64,000 nt of DNA, from NCBI GenBank assembly GCA_014799665.1, contig JAAVHP010000004.1, forward strand, positions 248,001-312,000, given 5' to 3'. The position numbers and the translations under genes were made by a program. Source of the DNA: Clostridiales bacterium. Its GTDB lineage: Bacteria; Bacillota; Clostridia; Christensenellales; Pumilibacteraceae. The stretch's first letter is position 1. Every line of letters starts with the position of its first letter. Shown piece after piece: positions 54,653-63,990 of this stretch. The notes under the pieces are model-generated. The model was given only the letters and a program-made list of their open reading frames with translations, was not told the DNA's origin and searched no databases.

Positions 54653-55612
54653 ATGCCCGTTGTAAAAGCGCGTATGTTAAAAATTTACGGTATGGAAAGC
54701 GGTAAGCGCGAGCTTGCCGAGCGTGACGCGATCGCTCCGGGGACTTGGGTCAATCTCGAAAACCCGTCCGACCTCGAAGTGGAGCTTGTCAGCCGCGCTA
54801 CGAATATTCCCGAGGATATGCTCAAAGCCGCGCTCGACGAAGAGGAGCGCGCCCGTATCGACGTTGACGACGACGTAACTCTTATACTCGTCGACATTCC
54901 CGTTATAAACGAGCAAAAGGACGCGTACGTGTATTCCACGCTCCCGCTCGCAATGGTTTTCAATAAAGACTACTTCGTCACCGTGTGCCTGCGCGAAACG
55001 TCGGTACTCAGTGATTTCGTGACCAAAGCGATACGTAATTTCGACGTAAACAAGCGCACGCGGTTCATCTATCAAATATTGTACGTCAACGCGACCAAGT
55101 ATTTGTACTACCTCAAACTCATCGACCGTCAGGCGAACGGCATACAGCAATCGCTGCACCGCGCGCTCAAAAACACCGAGCTTATGAAGCTCCTCGATCT
55201 TGATAAAGCGCTTGTATACTTCTCGACCTCGCTCATATCCAACCAAACCGTGATCGAGCGTATCCGCACGCTGTCGACTATCAAGCACTACGGCGATGAC
55301 GACGATCTTCTCGATGACGTAATCATAGAGAACAAACAGGCGATAGAAATGGCGACCATCCACCGCGACGTTTTGTCGGGCACTATGGATACGTTCGCGT
55401 CGGTTATTTCGAACAACCAGAATATCATTATGAAGCTTCTGACCGCGATAACCATTCTCTTGACGATCCCGACGCTCATAAGCGGTTTGTGGGGCATGAA
55501 CGTGCCCGTGCCGTTAGCCGAGAACCCGTACGGGTTTTGGATAATATTAGGCGTAGTCGCGGCGATACTCGTTCCAGTCATTATTATAATGGTCAAGAAA
55601 CGAATGTTCTGA
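54653..55612 (+). CDS. corA: CorA-family divalent cation (Mg2+/Co2+) transporter
   Basis: 319 aa. A large N-terminal cytoplasmic domain (ERDAIAPGTWVNLENPSDLE, DVTLILVDIPVINEQKDAYV), a long stalk helix, then two C-terminal membrane helices. The first ends in the invariant channel motif GLWGMNVPVP (about residues 281-290); the second is WIILGVVAAILVPVIIIMVK. It forms a pentameric Mg2+ channel in the membrane. No ribosome-binding site precedes ATG 54,653; ATG 54,674 would also lack one. A mini-ORF with a strong site lies just upstream. A terminator of the CCTACTTCTTT family follows. Confidence 0.9.
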   Translation: MPVVKARMLKIYGMESGKRELAERDAIAPGTWVNLENPSDLEVELVSRATNIPEDMLKAALDEEERARIDVDDDVTLILVDIPVINEQKDAYVYSTLPLAMVFNKDYFVTVCLRETSVLSDFVTKAIRNFDVNKRTRFIYQILYVNATKYLYYLKLIDRQANGIQQSLHRALKNTELMKLLDLDKALVYFSTSLISNQTVIERIRTLSTIKHYGDDDDLLDDVIIENKQAIEMATIHRDVLSGTMDTFASVISNNQNIIMKLLTAITILLTIPTLISGLWGMNVPVPLAENPYGFWIILGVVAAILVPVIIIMVKKRMF

Positions 55613-55640
55613 ATAAATTAAAGGTTAATATATAAAAATC

Positions 55641-55678
55641 AAAAGACCTACTTCTTTCCCAAAAGAAGTAGGTCTTTT
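55641..55678. terminator. hairpin terminator (CCTACTTCTTT family)
   Basis: AAAAGACCTACTTCTTT / AAAGAAGTAGGTCTTTT, a perfect 17-bp stem with a 4-nt loop and T-run. Confidence 0.85.
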
Positions 55679-55699
55679 GTTGGAAAAATTTATCACGTA

Positions 55700-55729
55700 T
55701 TGACAATATAAATAGATAGATAGTATAAT
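55700..55729 (+). promoter_or_regulatory. promoter of the truncated subtilase gene; ATAG repeat in spacer
   Basis: TTGACA, 18 bp, TATAAT. The spacer contains three ATAG units (AATAGATAGATAG). Slippage by one unit would change spacing from 18 to 14 or 22 bp. Confidence 0.65.
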
Positions 55730-55761
55730 GATGTAAATTTAAAATGTAAAGGAAAAAGATC

Positions 55762-55904
55762 ATGGAAAAAATCAGTAAGGGAAAGAAAATCTTTATCGCG
55801 ATAGTAGTTATAGTAACTTTGATTATAACTATCGGTGGTATCGGCGGATTTGTCAAGCTCGGGCATGACTTGGGATTGGAAGATCAAGCGATTGCAAGCG
55901 AATA
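55762..55904 (+). repeat. direct repeat (5' end of subtilase genes), copy 1
   Basis: About 140 bp nearly identical to 56,495-56,637, 733 bp away. The duplication covers the start codon, membrane anchor and following residues and could recombine to delete the truncated gene. Confidence 0.85.
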
Positions 55905-56475
55905 CAAACGCTACTTGGCTGATCGAGGTGCATATGATGATCTTATTTGGGTGCGTTTAACAAAAGAAGCTACGCGCGAGTTCAAAGGATATGCGCCTGA
56001 AGATTTTTCGGACGTGGGCGCTATTGATGTTAGATTATGCAACACATATTGCGACGAATACGTAAGGCGGAAGTTGCAGGGACTACCCGTAGAAGAAGAA
56101 CTTGACGTCGAAATTGATGAATATACAAGGTTGTTGGATGTTACGCTTAACAAAAAAAGCAAAAAGAATGTTCTTCAAGCGATAAAAATCTTATCCGCTC
56201 GTCCTGACGTGGCGAAAGTCACCCCACAGATGTCTCTTCTTTCGGCTAGTGCGGTGTCGAATGACCAATATAATTCAGAACAATGGGGTATTAAAAATGC
56301 AAGCGTAGATAAAGCGTGGGGAACTTTATTTGATGATGACTGTGGGACGGTGACGGTAGGCATATTGGATTCCGGTATAGACGCTATGCATCCCGATTTG
56401 AGGGATAAAATATACCGTTCTGTGCCGCATGATATTTTAACTAAGCTTCACCAATATAGCATTAAATCAGTATAA
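55762..56475 (+). pseudogene. truncated subtilase paralogue
   Basis: 237 aa. It shares the N-terminus of the full protein at 56,495: the membrane anchor KKIFIAIVVIVTLIITIGGI, propeptide-like domain (NKKSKKNVLQAIKILSARPD) and first catalytic block VGILDSGIDAMHPDLRDKIY with Asp. After DKIY it switches to an unrelated short tail (RSVPHDILTKLHQ) and stops. Without the catalytic His and Ser it cannot be a protease. It is either a decaying duplicate or a membrane-anchored propeptide-like product. Its start carries a good ribosome-binding site (AAAGGAAAAAG). Confidence 0.8.
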
Positions 56476-56494
56476 AACATTAAGGAGTTAAATC

Positions 56495-56637
56495 ATGGAA
56501 AAAATCAGTAAGGGAAAGAAAATTTTTATCGCGATAGTAGTTATAGTAACTTTGATTATAACTATCGGCGGTATCATGGGATTTGTCAAGATCGGGCATG
56601 ACTTGGGTTTGGAAGATCAAGCGATTGCGAGTGAATA
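56495..56637 (+). repeat. direct repeat (5' end of subtilase genes), copy 2
   Basis: Partner of 55,762-55,904; the two differ at about ten positions over this length, many of them synonymous. Confidence 0.85.
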
Positions 56638-59600
56638 CGATTGGTATTTAGAAAGGCTGTTTGAGGATGATAACGCCGTTTTAGCAAAGTTGACGAAAGA
56701 AGCGACGCGCGAGTTTATAGACTATATGCCGGAAGATTTTGCGGATGTAGGAGCGGTTTCCGTTAAAATAAATAGTGCAGAATATGATGAATATGTACAG
56801 AGAAAGATACAGGGACTGCCTGTGGAGAAAGAGCTGAATATAGATGTTGAAGAATATCAAAGGTGGTTGAAAATTACGTTAAATAAAAAAAGCAAGAGGA
56901 ATGTTATTCGAGCGGTGGAAATATTATCTGCTCGCTCAGATGTTCAGTTTGCGGAACCGTATTTGGTGGATGGTGTAGCAAGTACGTTTTCCAATGATGC
57001 GTATGCTTCAAACCAATGGGGTATAGAGAATGCAAATATAGAAAAAGCGTGGGAAGCAATAAGGGGTGGTTCTACTGTGCTTGTCGGTGTATTGGATACC
57101 GGAATAGACGCTTCGCATCCCGATTTAAGGGATAAAATATATTACGACAAACCGCTACATCGAGATTTTACGACAGGCGAAGTTAACGGGAAGATAATAG
57201 ATATACCTACCGATCCGAACGGACACGGTACGCATGTGGCTGGAATAATTGGCGCGGAGTGTAATAATAAGATCGGTGTTGCTGGCGTTGCGGATAATGT
57301 TAAATTTGTATCGCTTAGGGTTTTTAATGATAGCGGTATATTGGAGGATGTTAATTCGTTAATTAACGCAATAAAATATGCAGAGAAGAATAAAATCAAG
57401 TTACTTAATTTCAGTGGTCGATTAAGGGATAATAATCCAGAACTTGAAAAAGTAGTAGAAGAATTTAGTGGAATAATTGTGGTATCGGCAGGGAACGATA
57501 AAAAAGACCTTGATGTTGATTCTGAATCTTATCCCGCTGTTTATGGGTTCACAAATGTAATTTCCGTCGGGGCAATAGATGAGCAAAATGAGCGTGAACA
57601 ACGTTCTAATTGGGGTTATAATACAGTAGATATTTTTGCGCCCGGTTCTGGAATATACAGCACTTTCCCTACCAATATTTGCAATGAGAATAAATGTAAG
57701 TATAATAACAGCATACATATAAAAAATGGTTACCATTCTATGAGCGGAACATCTATGGCTGCGCCGTTCGTTACGGGGACTGTGGCAATGATGTTGTCGT
57801 TGGAACCCAACTTAACTGACAACAGTCAGATTACGGATGAACTGAAAGAAGATATAAAATATTGCATTTTAAAAGGCGCCGATGAAATAAAAATACATAA
57901 TATAAACGGTGATGAATTAGAGGTAAAAAAGCTTAATGCGTATAATGCGCTAAAAAAGTTTACTACTTACGAGATTAATGTGTTGTCCGAAACCGAAATA
58001 GAAATAACCGGAACATACGGCGAGAAGCTAACCGATTACGTTGAATTGCCGCAAACCATTAGAGGACTCTCGGTTACTTCAATCGGCTATGGTGCTTTTG
58101 AAAATCAGGACGAGCTAACCGATATTAGACTTCCAAAGTTTTTGAATAACATTAATCCGAAAGCTTTTTCGGGTTGTACGAATTTGCGATTTTACATTGA
58201 ACAGGGAAATTCCTCGTTTTTAACCGAAGGCGGAATTTTATATAGTAAAGACAAAACAGTAATAATTGCTGCGGGTAAGATATCAGATGAAATAGAAATC
58301 GGTAATCCTGTTGAGTATATCTTGCCGTATGCATTTGCGGGTCAGCCCGATTTATCGAGCATACTGTTTACTACAAACGCCAATATCGGCGTTTGTGCGT
58401 TTGCGGATTGTTTTAAGCTTGCCAATATAGTTTACACTACGCATATGCCGCCGTCTGTTTGGGAAGATGTTTTTCTAAACGTACAACCCAAGATTTTAGT
58501 GCCGTATACAGCTCTTCAAGCTTATAAAGAAGCTTTTTCTCAATACGAGGATTTGATATACAGTAAGTCATGGACAGTTAATTTTATCAGCAATGACGAA
58601 TATTGTGGCAGTATGGATGTTTTTTACGGCGAGCCTATTGAAGATTTACCTACGCCTACTTTAACCGGATATGATTTCTTTGCTTGGTACGACAGTCCCG
58701 ATTTTAGCGGCGAAGCGTATACCGAGAACGATGTTCGTCAAGCGGAAGAGAATATTACGCTTTACGCTAAATACGACCCCAAGAAATGCACTATCAAGTT
58801 CGATCCCGGTTTTGGTATTCTTTTGGGTGCAAGAGAATTGCGTGTCGATTATGGGGCGTCTTTCCGTACAGATATAACAGCCGAGCGTGAGGGTTACGTT
58901 TTTGAGGGATGGTGCGACAGCGACGGGTTCGAATGCATAACGGCTTTTGGAGCCTCTACTATATATTGGAATAGACTTGAAGATACGGTGCTGACTCCAA
59001 AATGGAGTAAAAAGAGTTTTGAAATTAAAATCCGTAATAGCAGTATGCAGGTGTGGGTAGGTAAAGACGGACTGTCCGATTCAATCGTTTATATCGATTA
59101 CGGTGAGAAGATGCCGGGCGGGAGCCTTAAACAGCTATTTGAGAATTCTCCGCTTAGTATTAAAGAGGGGAATATATTCAATCGTTTGATACTTTTAGAA
59201 GAAACGGAAATTAATTTTTCCGTCGTCCCCGATTTCGGCGAAAATAAAATGCAGGTTTTGATTTTACCGGTTTGGACAAGAGAACAATATACCATAAAAT
59301 TTACTGCGCCAAATTACGAGAAGGAAATAAAAACATTTTATAAAGAATATATAACGTTACCTAATCCCGAAACCGAAGTAGATATTAAAGGATATTATTT
59401 CGGCGGTTGGTATTTGGAGGAAACGTTTGTTACACGGGTTGCGTGGGAGACGGTGCCCGACTTAACGCCGAACGTTGTGGGTAATGGAACGGTAACTCTT
59501 TACGGGCGATGGAGTCCAATAATGTATTATATAGAATTCGACTATAATGACGGACGCAAAAATACATTACCGTTCATATTCTGTTACGATATGGAAAGAA

Positions 59601-60397
59601 GCTTGCCTTATGTCACAGATAATGCAAGAGAAAACTATGTCTTTATGGGTTGGGCTACGTCTAAGAATGGAGAAGTAACATATATTAATGGAGCAAAAGT
59701 AAAAAATCTCACAACAATTAACGGCGCGACTGTTACGTTGTATGCTGTCTGGCAACCGGGACGATACAAAATAATTTGTAAAAATTTGACCGAAGATATG
59801 GAAGTAGATTTTGATTACTATATTTATGGCGAAGGGCGTTCCACTATGCCAAAAATACTTTCAAAAAACGCTTATACATACGTATATAAGCTTTACGGAT
59901 GGTATACGTCTATTGATTTCAAAACAAAAGTAACGAGGATTTCTGCGACTCAAACGGGCGATATTACGATTTATGCCAAGTATGATTATTTTGTTTGTGA
60001 AAATACGGACTACTCTTCCCACAGGGTAACAGACGATGGTGTTGCAAAAAACCCGACCCAAATAATAGCGCTCTATCTAAAAAGTGTTGAATATAATATA
60101 ATTAAAAATACTACGCTTAAAAAGATTAAAATAGAGTTTTCTTTATATATAGAAGAGATTAACGACGGATATCAGCATATTTATTTGCGCGACGGTTATA
60201 GCAGTATTAATATATGGTCGAAAAAAATCGATCATCCGAATAATGCCGGAAAGAGCCTTTATACATACACTATAGAATTGAATATCGAGGATTATAAGGA
60301 TCGCGACTTCTTAGTGCTATATTTCGACGCGTCGGGGGCGTGGGATGATGACTGGGAATTTTCATGTTTCAACTATATGGTAATTTTAACTAATTAA
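56495..60397 (+). CDS. cell-surface subtilisin-like serine protease (S8) with BspA-type and InlB-type repeats
   Basis: 1300 aa. N-terminal membrane anchor (IFIAIVVIVTLIITIGGIMG), propeptide region, then the S8 catalytic domain: Asp in VGVLDTGIDASHPDLRD (about residue 200), His in DPNGHGTHVAGIIG (about 243), Ser in SMSGTSMAAPFVTGTVAMML (about 419). A BspA-like leucine-rich region follows (TSIGYGAFENQDELTDIRLP, PYAFAGQPDLSSILF; about 520-680). Then about five Listeria-Bacteroides repeats (GYDFFAWYDSPDFSG, GYVFEGWCDSDG, GYYFGGWYLEE, NYVFMGWATSKNG, YKLYGWYTSID) and a C-terminal beta domain. No LPXTG. It probably degrades or processes extracellular proteins at the surface. AAGGAG precedes ATG. Confidence 0.9.
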   Translation: MEKISKGKKIFIAIVVIVTLIITIGGIMGFVKIGHDLGLEDQAIASEYDWYLERLFEDDNAVLAKLTKEATREFIDYMPEDFADVGAVSVKINSAEYDEYVQRKIQGLPVEKELNIDVEEYQRWLKITLNKKSKRNVIRAVEILSARSDVQFAEPYLVDGVASTFSNDAYASNQWGIENANIEKAWEAIRGGSTVLVGVLDTGIDASHPDLRDKIYYDKPLHRDFTTGEVNGKIIDIPTDPNGHGTHVAGIIGAECNNKIGVAGVADNVKFVSLRVFNDSGILEDVNSLINAIKYAEKNKIKLLNFSGRLRDNNPELEKVVEEFSGIIVVSAGNDKKDLDVDSESYPAVYGFTNVISVGAIDEQNEREQRSNWGYNTVDIFAPGSGIYSTFPTNICNENKCKYNNSIHIKNGYHSMSGTSMAAPFVTGTVAMMLSLEPNLTDNSQITDELKEDIKYCILKGADEIKIHNINGDELEVKKLNAYNALKKFTTYEINVLSETEIEITGTYGEKLTDYVELPQTIRGLSVTSIGYGAFENQDELTDIRLPKFLNNINPKAFSGCTNLRFYIEQGNSSFLTEGGILYSKDKTVIIAAGKISDEIEIGNPVEYILPYAFAGQPDLSSILFTTNANIGVCAFADCFKLANIVYTTHMPPSVWEDVFLNVQPKILVPYTALQAYKEAFSQYEDLIYSKSWTVNFISNDEYCGSMDVFYGEPIEDLPTPTLTGYDFFAWYDSPDFSGEAYTENDVRQAEENITLYAKYDPKKCTIKFDPGFGILLGARELRVDYGASFRTDITAEREGYVFEGWCDSDGFECITAFGASTIYWNRLEDTVLTPKWSKKSFEIKIRNSSMQVWVGKDGLSDSIVYIDYGEKMPGGSLKQLFENSPLSIKEGNIFNRLILLEETEINFSVVPDFGENKMQVLILPVWTREQYTIKFTAPNYEKEIKTFYKEYITLPNPETEVDIKGYYFGGWYLEETFVTRVAWETVPDLTPNVVGNGTVTLYGRWSPIMYYIEFDYNDGRKNTLPFIFCYDMERSLPYVTDNARENYVFMGWATSKNGEVTYINGAKVKNLTTINGATVTLYAVWQPGRYKIICKNLTEDMEVDFDYYIYGEGRSTMPKILSKNAYTYVYKLYGWYTSIDFKTKVTRISATQTGDITIYAKYDYFVCENTDYSSHRVTDDGVAKNPTQIIALYLKSVEYNIIKNTTLKKIKIEFSLYIEEINDGYQHIYLRDGYSSINIWSKKIDHPNNAGKSLYTYTIELNIEDYKDRDFLVLYFDASGAWDDDWEFSCFNYMVILTN

Positions 60398-60471
60398 GGA
60401 GCGTCCCGAGAATAGAGGCTCTATTGTAAATTTTTTTATAATATACTGTCGTGTTTTCAAAGCAAAAAGTA

Positions 60472-60500
60472 TTGACAAATTTCTCGGTGGGTTGTATAAT
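60472..60500 (+). promoter_or_regulatory. promoter giving a leaderless transcript
   Basis: TTGACA, 17 bp, TATAAT. The -10 ends 6 nt before the ATG at 60,507, so the predicted +1 is the start codon. Confidence 0.75.
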
Positions 60501-60506
60501 TGAAAC

Positions 60507-62078
60507 ATGGACTTTTGGTTTAACGTCTTCAATATAGCGGTCGTTTCGTCAATGGGCGCGCTTGTGTTGCTTTTTCTCGCGTCGATTATTATTATCGCGG
60601 CGATAGGCAAGCGCAAGTGCAATGCGTTCGACGTTATATTCCGTATTATCACCGCTATCGTGGTTGTTGCTACGGCGGTAATGTTTACGTGTTCCGTATT
60701 GTCCATGGTAACGGGCGATACCCTTCGTATCGCTGTGTTTAATTATGAGCCTATGGGCGACGACGTGCGCGCGGCGCTTGTATTCAATGGAAAATACCAC
60801 GAGCTTCCCATACCCAAGCTGTTCGTTTTCCTTGCGACGACTATCGGCTCGAACGTTACTATTGCGCTGTTCCTTTGCTCGCTTGCGGCGCTCATAGTCG
60901 ACTGTCTCGTTGCTAACAAGAAGGAAAAGAAAGAGAAGAAAGAAAAACAGGCTAAGGCGGCGGCGCAAAAGAAAACGCCCGAGCAGCTTAAACGCGAAGC
61001 CGAGCTCGAACGCATTCGCAAGATCGGCGAGAGCGCGGTGAAAAAGACTTCCGCGGTTGCGGAAAAGCAGGCGGCTACCGAAAAAGCGGAAGCCGAGGAA
61101 AAACCCGAGACCGCCGAGCCCGAGAAAACGGACGAGGGCGCGGACTTCGATTGGCGCACCGCTGACGAAAAGCAAGAGCAAAAGCCGACCGAGTTCGTTG
61201 GAATTAAAGATACCGCCGAGGACGATTCGTTCGATAGTTTCGACGACAATTTCGACAGCGACGAGAGCGAAGCCGAGCAAGCGCCCGAAACCGAAGCGGA
61301 CGAATTTGACGACGATACCGCAATCAATGCAAGCGACGAGGATACTGCGTTCAGCGTAGAGCCCGAGAGCGACGAGGTAGAGGAAGTCGACGACGGCGTA
61401 GATGAATTCGAAGAAGCCGACGATTCGTTCGACGATCTGCCGGATGACGAGGAATACGAGAGTGTGGACTTGGACGGACAAGACCCGTTGCCTGTTGACA
61501 CGTTTGACGATATATCCGACGAAGATTTAGCGAACGCGGACGACGATATTGATATTGATGAGTTGGATAAAGCCACTATCGGCGCGTCTGCTGTTATCGA
61601 AGAACAAGATCAGGCGTTCGAGCAAACGCAGGACGAACAGTCTCAAGCCACGGAGCAGGTCAAGCCGTCCGCGCCCGGTGAGGTCGAGCCGGATAGGGAT
61701 ATTTACATTCCCAATATTCGTACGGTAGTGCGCACTGCGCCCGACGCTTCCGAGCGGACCGAGCCTGCGCGCCGTCCCGATCCTGCGGCAAGGCGGCCGC
61801 AAACGCGCCCGTCGACCGCGGCGAAAAAGAGCGACGCTGCGACGAAGAAGCCCGCTTCTACCAGACCGCCGAGAAAACCGTCGACTGCGCCTAGGAGACC
61901 TGCGCAGACTAAGAGCAATAGCGTTACTTCGCCCGAAAAGAAGCTTCCGCTTACGCGGCGGTACGTAATTCTCGATCGGCGGAACGCGGTCAATATGTTC
62001 GGCGAGTATCTGAAAGAGCGTGACAGAAACGCTAAGGATAAGCTTGAAAAATCTATTAATACTATAATCATTGAGTAA
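60507..62078 (+). CDS. membrane protein with charge-segregated disordered tail
   Basis: 523 aa. Three hydrophobic helices in the first 135 residues (MGALVLLFLASIIIIAAIGK, ITAIVVVATAVMFTCSVLSM, FLATTIGSNVTIALFLCSLA). Then a basic Lys-rich stretch (NKKEKKEKKEKQAKAAAQKK), about 200 very acidic residues (DDSFDSFDDNFDSDESEAEQ and similar), a basic Pro/Ala/Lys region reminiscent of histone H1 (RRPDPAARRPQTRPSTAAKK) and a short ordered C-terminus (RRYVILDRRNAVNMFGEYLK). The start codon coincides with the predicted transcription start. Function unknown. The tail could bind nucleic acid or partner proteins at the membrane. Confidence 0.65.
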   Translation: MDFWFNVFNIAVVSSMGALVLLFLASIIIIAAIGKRKCNAFDVIFRIITAIVVVATAVMFTCSVLSMVTGDTLRIAVFNYEPMGDDVRAALVFNGKYHELPIPKLFVFLATTIGSNVTIALFLCSLAALIVDCLVANKKEKKEKKEKQAKAAAQKKTPEQLKREAELERIRKIGESAVKKTSAVAEKQAATEKAEAEEKPETAEPEKTDEGADFDWRTADEKQEQKPTEFVGIKDTAEDDSFDSFDDNFDSDESEAEQAPETEADEFDDDTAINASDEDTAFSVEPESDEVEEVDDGVDEFEEADDSFDDLPDDEEYESVDLDGQDPLPVDTFDDISDEDLANADDDIDIDELDKATIGASAVIEEQDQAFEQTQDEQSQATEQVKPSAPGEVEPDRDIYIPNIRTVVRTAPDASERTEPARRPDPAARRPQTRPSTAAKKSDAATKKPASTRPPRKPSTAPRRPAQTKSNSVTSPEKKLPLTRRYVILDRRNAVNMFGEYLKERDRNAKDKLEKSINTIIIE

Positions 62079-62122
62079 AGAACCGTCTTTTCGGTTCTTT
62101 ATTACTTGCGAGGAGGTTTTCC

Positions 62123-63073
62123 ATGTATTGCGTAGGTGTGGATATCGGCGGCATGTCGATCAAGGTCGGCGTGGTCGACCGTGACGGGAATATCGTTAAA
62201 AAGGGCAAGGTCGTGACCGACGTCGAGGGCGGACCGCACAAGATAATCAATGATATTGCCGATCTTATTCTGTCGCTTATCGATCCCAAAGATCGCGATT
62301 TCGTAGGGATCGGGATCGGCTGCCCCGGTGCGATCAATTCAGCGACGGGCGTGGTCGATCGTGCGTTCAATCTCAAATGGCACAAGGTCGCGCTTGCCGA
62401 GGAGCTTGCGCGCAGGATAAACAAGCGTATTAAGGTGAGCAACGACGCGAACGTTGCCGCGCTCGGCGAGACCATGTACGGCGTGGGCAGAACGTATACC
62501 GATACTATTTTTATAACGCTCGGCACGGGCGTGGGTGGCGGCGTGGTGCTTAACGGCAAGCTGTACGAGGGCAACGAGAGCAAGGGCGCGGAGCTCGGGC
62601 ACATGGTGCTCGTTGTCGACGGCGAACAATGTACGTGCGGGCGCAGGGGATGCATGGAAGCGTACTGCTCGGCGACGGCGCTTATTCGCGAGACCAAAAA
62701 GGCTATGCTCGCCGATAAGAATTCGTCGATGTGGCAGTTCGTCGGCGGGGATATAGAAAAGGTCGACGGGCGCACGGCGTTCGAGTGCAGTAAGACGGGC
62801 GATAAGTCGGCGAACGCGGTCGTTGATTATTTCGTTAAGTATCTCGGCGAGGGTATGCTTAACTTCGCTAATATTTTCAGACCGCAGGCGATCATTCTTG
62901 GTGGCGGCGTGTGCGCGCAGGGCGATTATCTTATCTACAAGCTCAAAGATTACTGCAAGGACCGTAACTACGGGTTCGCGAATACGCCGAGGTTCGATAT
63001 TCTCGCGGCGCAGCTCGGTAACGACGCGGGTATAATCGGCGCTGCCGGACTTATTTTTTCGGACTTAAAATAG
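62123..63073 (+). CDS. ROK-family sugar kinase (glucokinase-like)
   Basis: 316 aa. ROK hallmarks: phosphate loop GVDIGGMSIKVGVVD (residues 4-18), GIGIGCPGAINSATGVV (about 62-78), catalytic segment KVSNDANVAALGE (Asp about 113), TLGTGVGGGVVLNGKLYEG (about 133-151), AELGHM (about 158) and the zinc motif CTCGRRGCMEAYCS (about 173-186). It probably phosphorylates glucose or a related hexose, here perhaps glucose released by the GH3 beta-glucosidase. GAGGAGG precedes ATG. Single gene followed by a CCTACTTCTTT-type terminator. Confidence 0.9.
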   Translation: MYCVGVDIGGMSIKVGVVDRDGNIVKKGKVVTDVEGGPHKIINDIADLILSLIDPKDRDFVGIGIGCPGAINSATGVVDRAFNLKWHKVALAEELARRINKRIKVSNDANVAALGETMYGVGRTYTDTIFITLGTGVGGGVVLNGKLYEGNESKGAELGHMVLVVDGEQCTCGRRGCMEAYCSATALIRETKKAMLADKNSSMWQFVGGDIEKVDGRTAFECSKTGDKSANAVVDYFVKYLGEGMLNFANIFRPQAIILGGGVCAQGDYLIYKLKDYCKDRNYGFANTPRFDILAAQLGNDAGIIGAAGLIFSDLK

Positions 63074-63100
63074 CCTACTTCTTTTGAAAAAGAAGTAGGC
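63073..63100. terminator. hairpin terminator (CCTACTTCTTT family)
   Basis: GCCTACTTCTTTT / AAAGAAGTAGGC with flanking AAGAAAACTTT, as after other genes in the window. Confidence 0.75.
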
Positions 63101-63290
63101 AAGAAAACTTTATTGTCGTGTGTTTACTCGGGTTGTTTATTGTTAATTACACCCGAGTATTTTCTTTCCAGTTTTTCTTTGTTTGCGCCTCGACTGACAT
63201 GATTTTGCAATATAAGCAAATATCAGGCAAAATTCGCAAACAGATATATGCTAATATTTTATAAGTATCAAATAGCTAATAGGAGTAACT

Positions 63291-63830
63291 ATGAAAAACC
63301 TCAAAGGCACTAAGACGGAAGAAAACCTCATGACCGCGTTCTCGGGCGAGAGCATGGCGCGGAACAAGTACGACTACTACGCGAGCAAGGCTAAAAAGGA
63401 CGGCTACGAGCAGATAGCAAGCATATTCGCCGAGACCGCCGCCAACGAGAAAGAGCACGCCAAGATCTGGTTCAAGCTTTTGCACGAGGGCATTGCGGAC
63501 ACGCTTACAAATCTCAAAGACGCCGCCGACGGTGAGCATTTCGAGTGGACGGATATGTACAAGACCTTTGCCGAGGATGCCGACAAAGAGGGCTTCCCGC
63601 AAATCGCCGAGCTTTTCCGCAAGGTCGCGGCTATCGAGAAAACGCACGAGGAGCGGTACGTTAAGCTTGCCGCCAATATCGAAAAGAACGAGGTTTTCCA
63701 AAAGGGCGTTCAGGTCGTTTGGGTGTGCCTGAACTGCGGACATATTTACGTCGGCGACGCCGCGCCCGACGTTTGCCCCGTCTGCGCTCATCCCAAATCG
63801 TTCTTCGCCATGAAAGCGGAAAACTATTGA
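63291..63830 (+). CDS. rubrerythrin
   Basis: 179 aa. The diiron four-helix domain carries the expected ligands: NLMTAFSGESMARNKYDYYA (Glu near 18), AETAANEKEHAKIWFKLL (E..H near 50), and FRKVAAIEKTHEERYVKLAA (E..H near 125). The C-terminal rubredoxin-like domain has CLNCGHIYVG and CPVCAHPKSFF for FeCys4. It reduces hydrogen peroxide in anaerobes, consistent with a strictly anaerobic host. AGGAGTAACT precedes ATG. Confidence 0.95.
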   Translation: MKNLKGTKTEENLMTAFSGESMARNKYDYYASKAKKDGYEQIASIFAETAANEKEHAKIWFKLLHEGIADTLTNLKDAADGEHFEWTDMYKTFAEDADKEGFPQIAELFRKVAAIEKTHEERYVKLAANIEKNEVFQKGVQVVWVCLNCGHIYVGDAAPDVCPVCAHPKSFFAMKAENY

Positions 63831-63868
63831 TCAATTAGGAATTGCAAGTCAGAAATTGGGAATTAATC

Positions 63869-63909
63869 AAAACAGCCGTATCAAGTTAAAGGTTTGATAC
63901 GGCGTTTTG
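63869..63909. terminator. terminator after rubrerythrin
   Basis: GCCGTATCAA / TTGATACGGC stem flanked by AAAAC and GTTTT. Confidence 0.75.
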
Positions 63910-63961
63910 TTTAATAGAAAGTATTTTGCCTACGTCTTTGTATTGTTTGATATTGTTGAGA

Positions 63962-63990
63962 TTGACTTGTCGTCGATAATTCGTTATAAT
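63962..63990 (+). promoter_or_regulatory. promoter for a gene beyond the window
   Basis: TTGACT, 17 bp, TATAAT; predicted start near 63,997. Confidence 0.7.

Noticed and set aside
60549..61576. Long antisense frames opposite the charge-segregated membrane protein
   Set aside because: Their Ser/Val-rich repetitive translations mirror the Asp/Glu repeats of the real gene.
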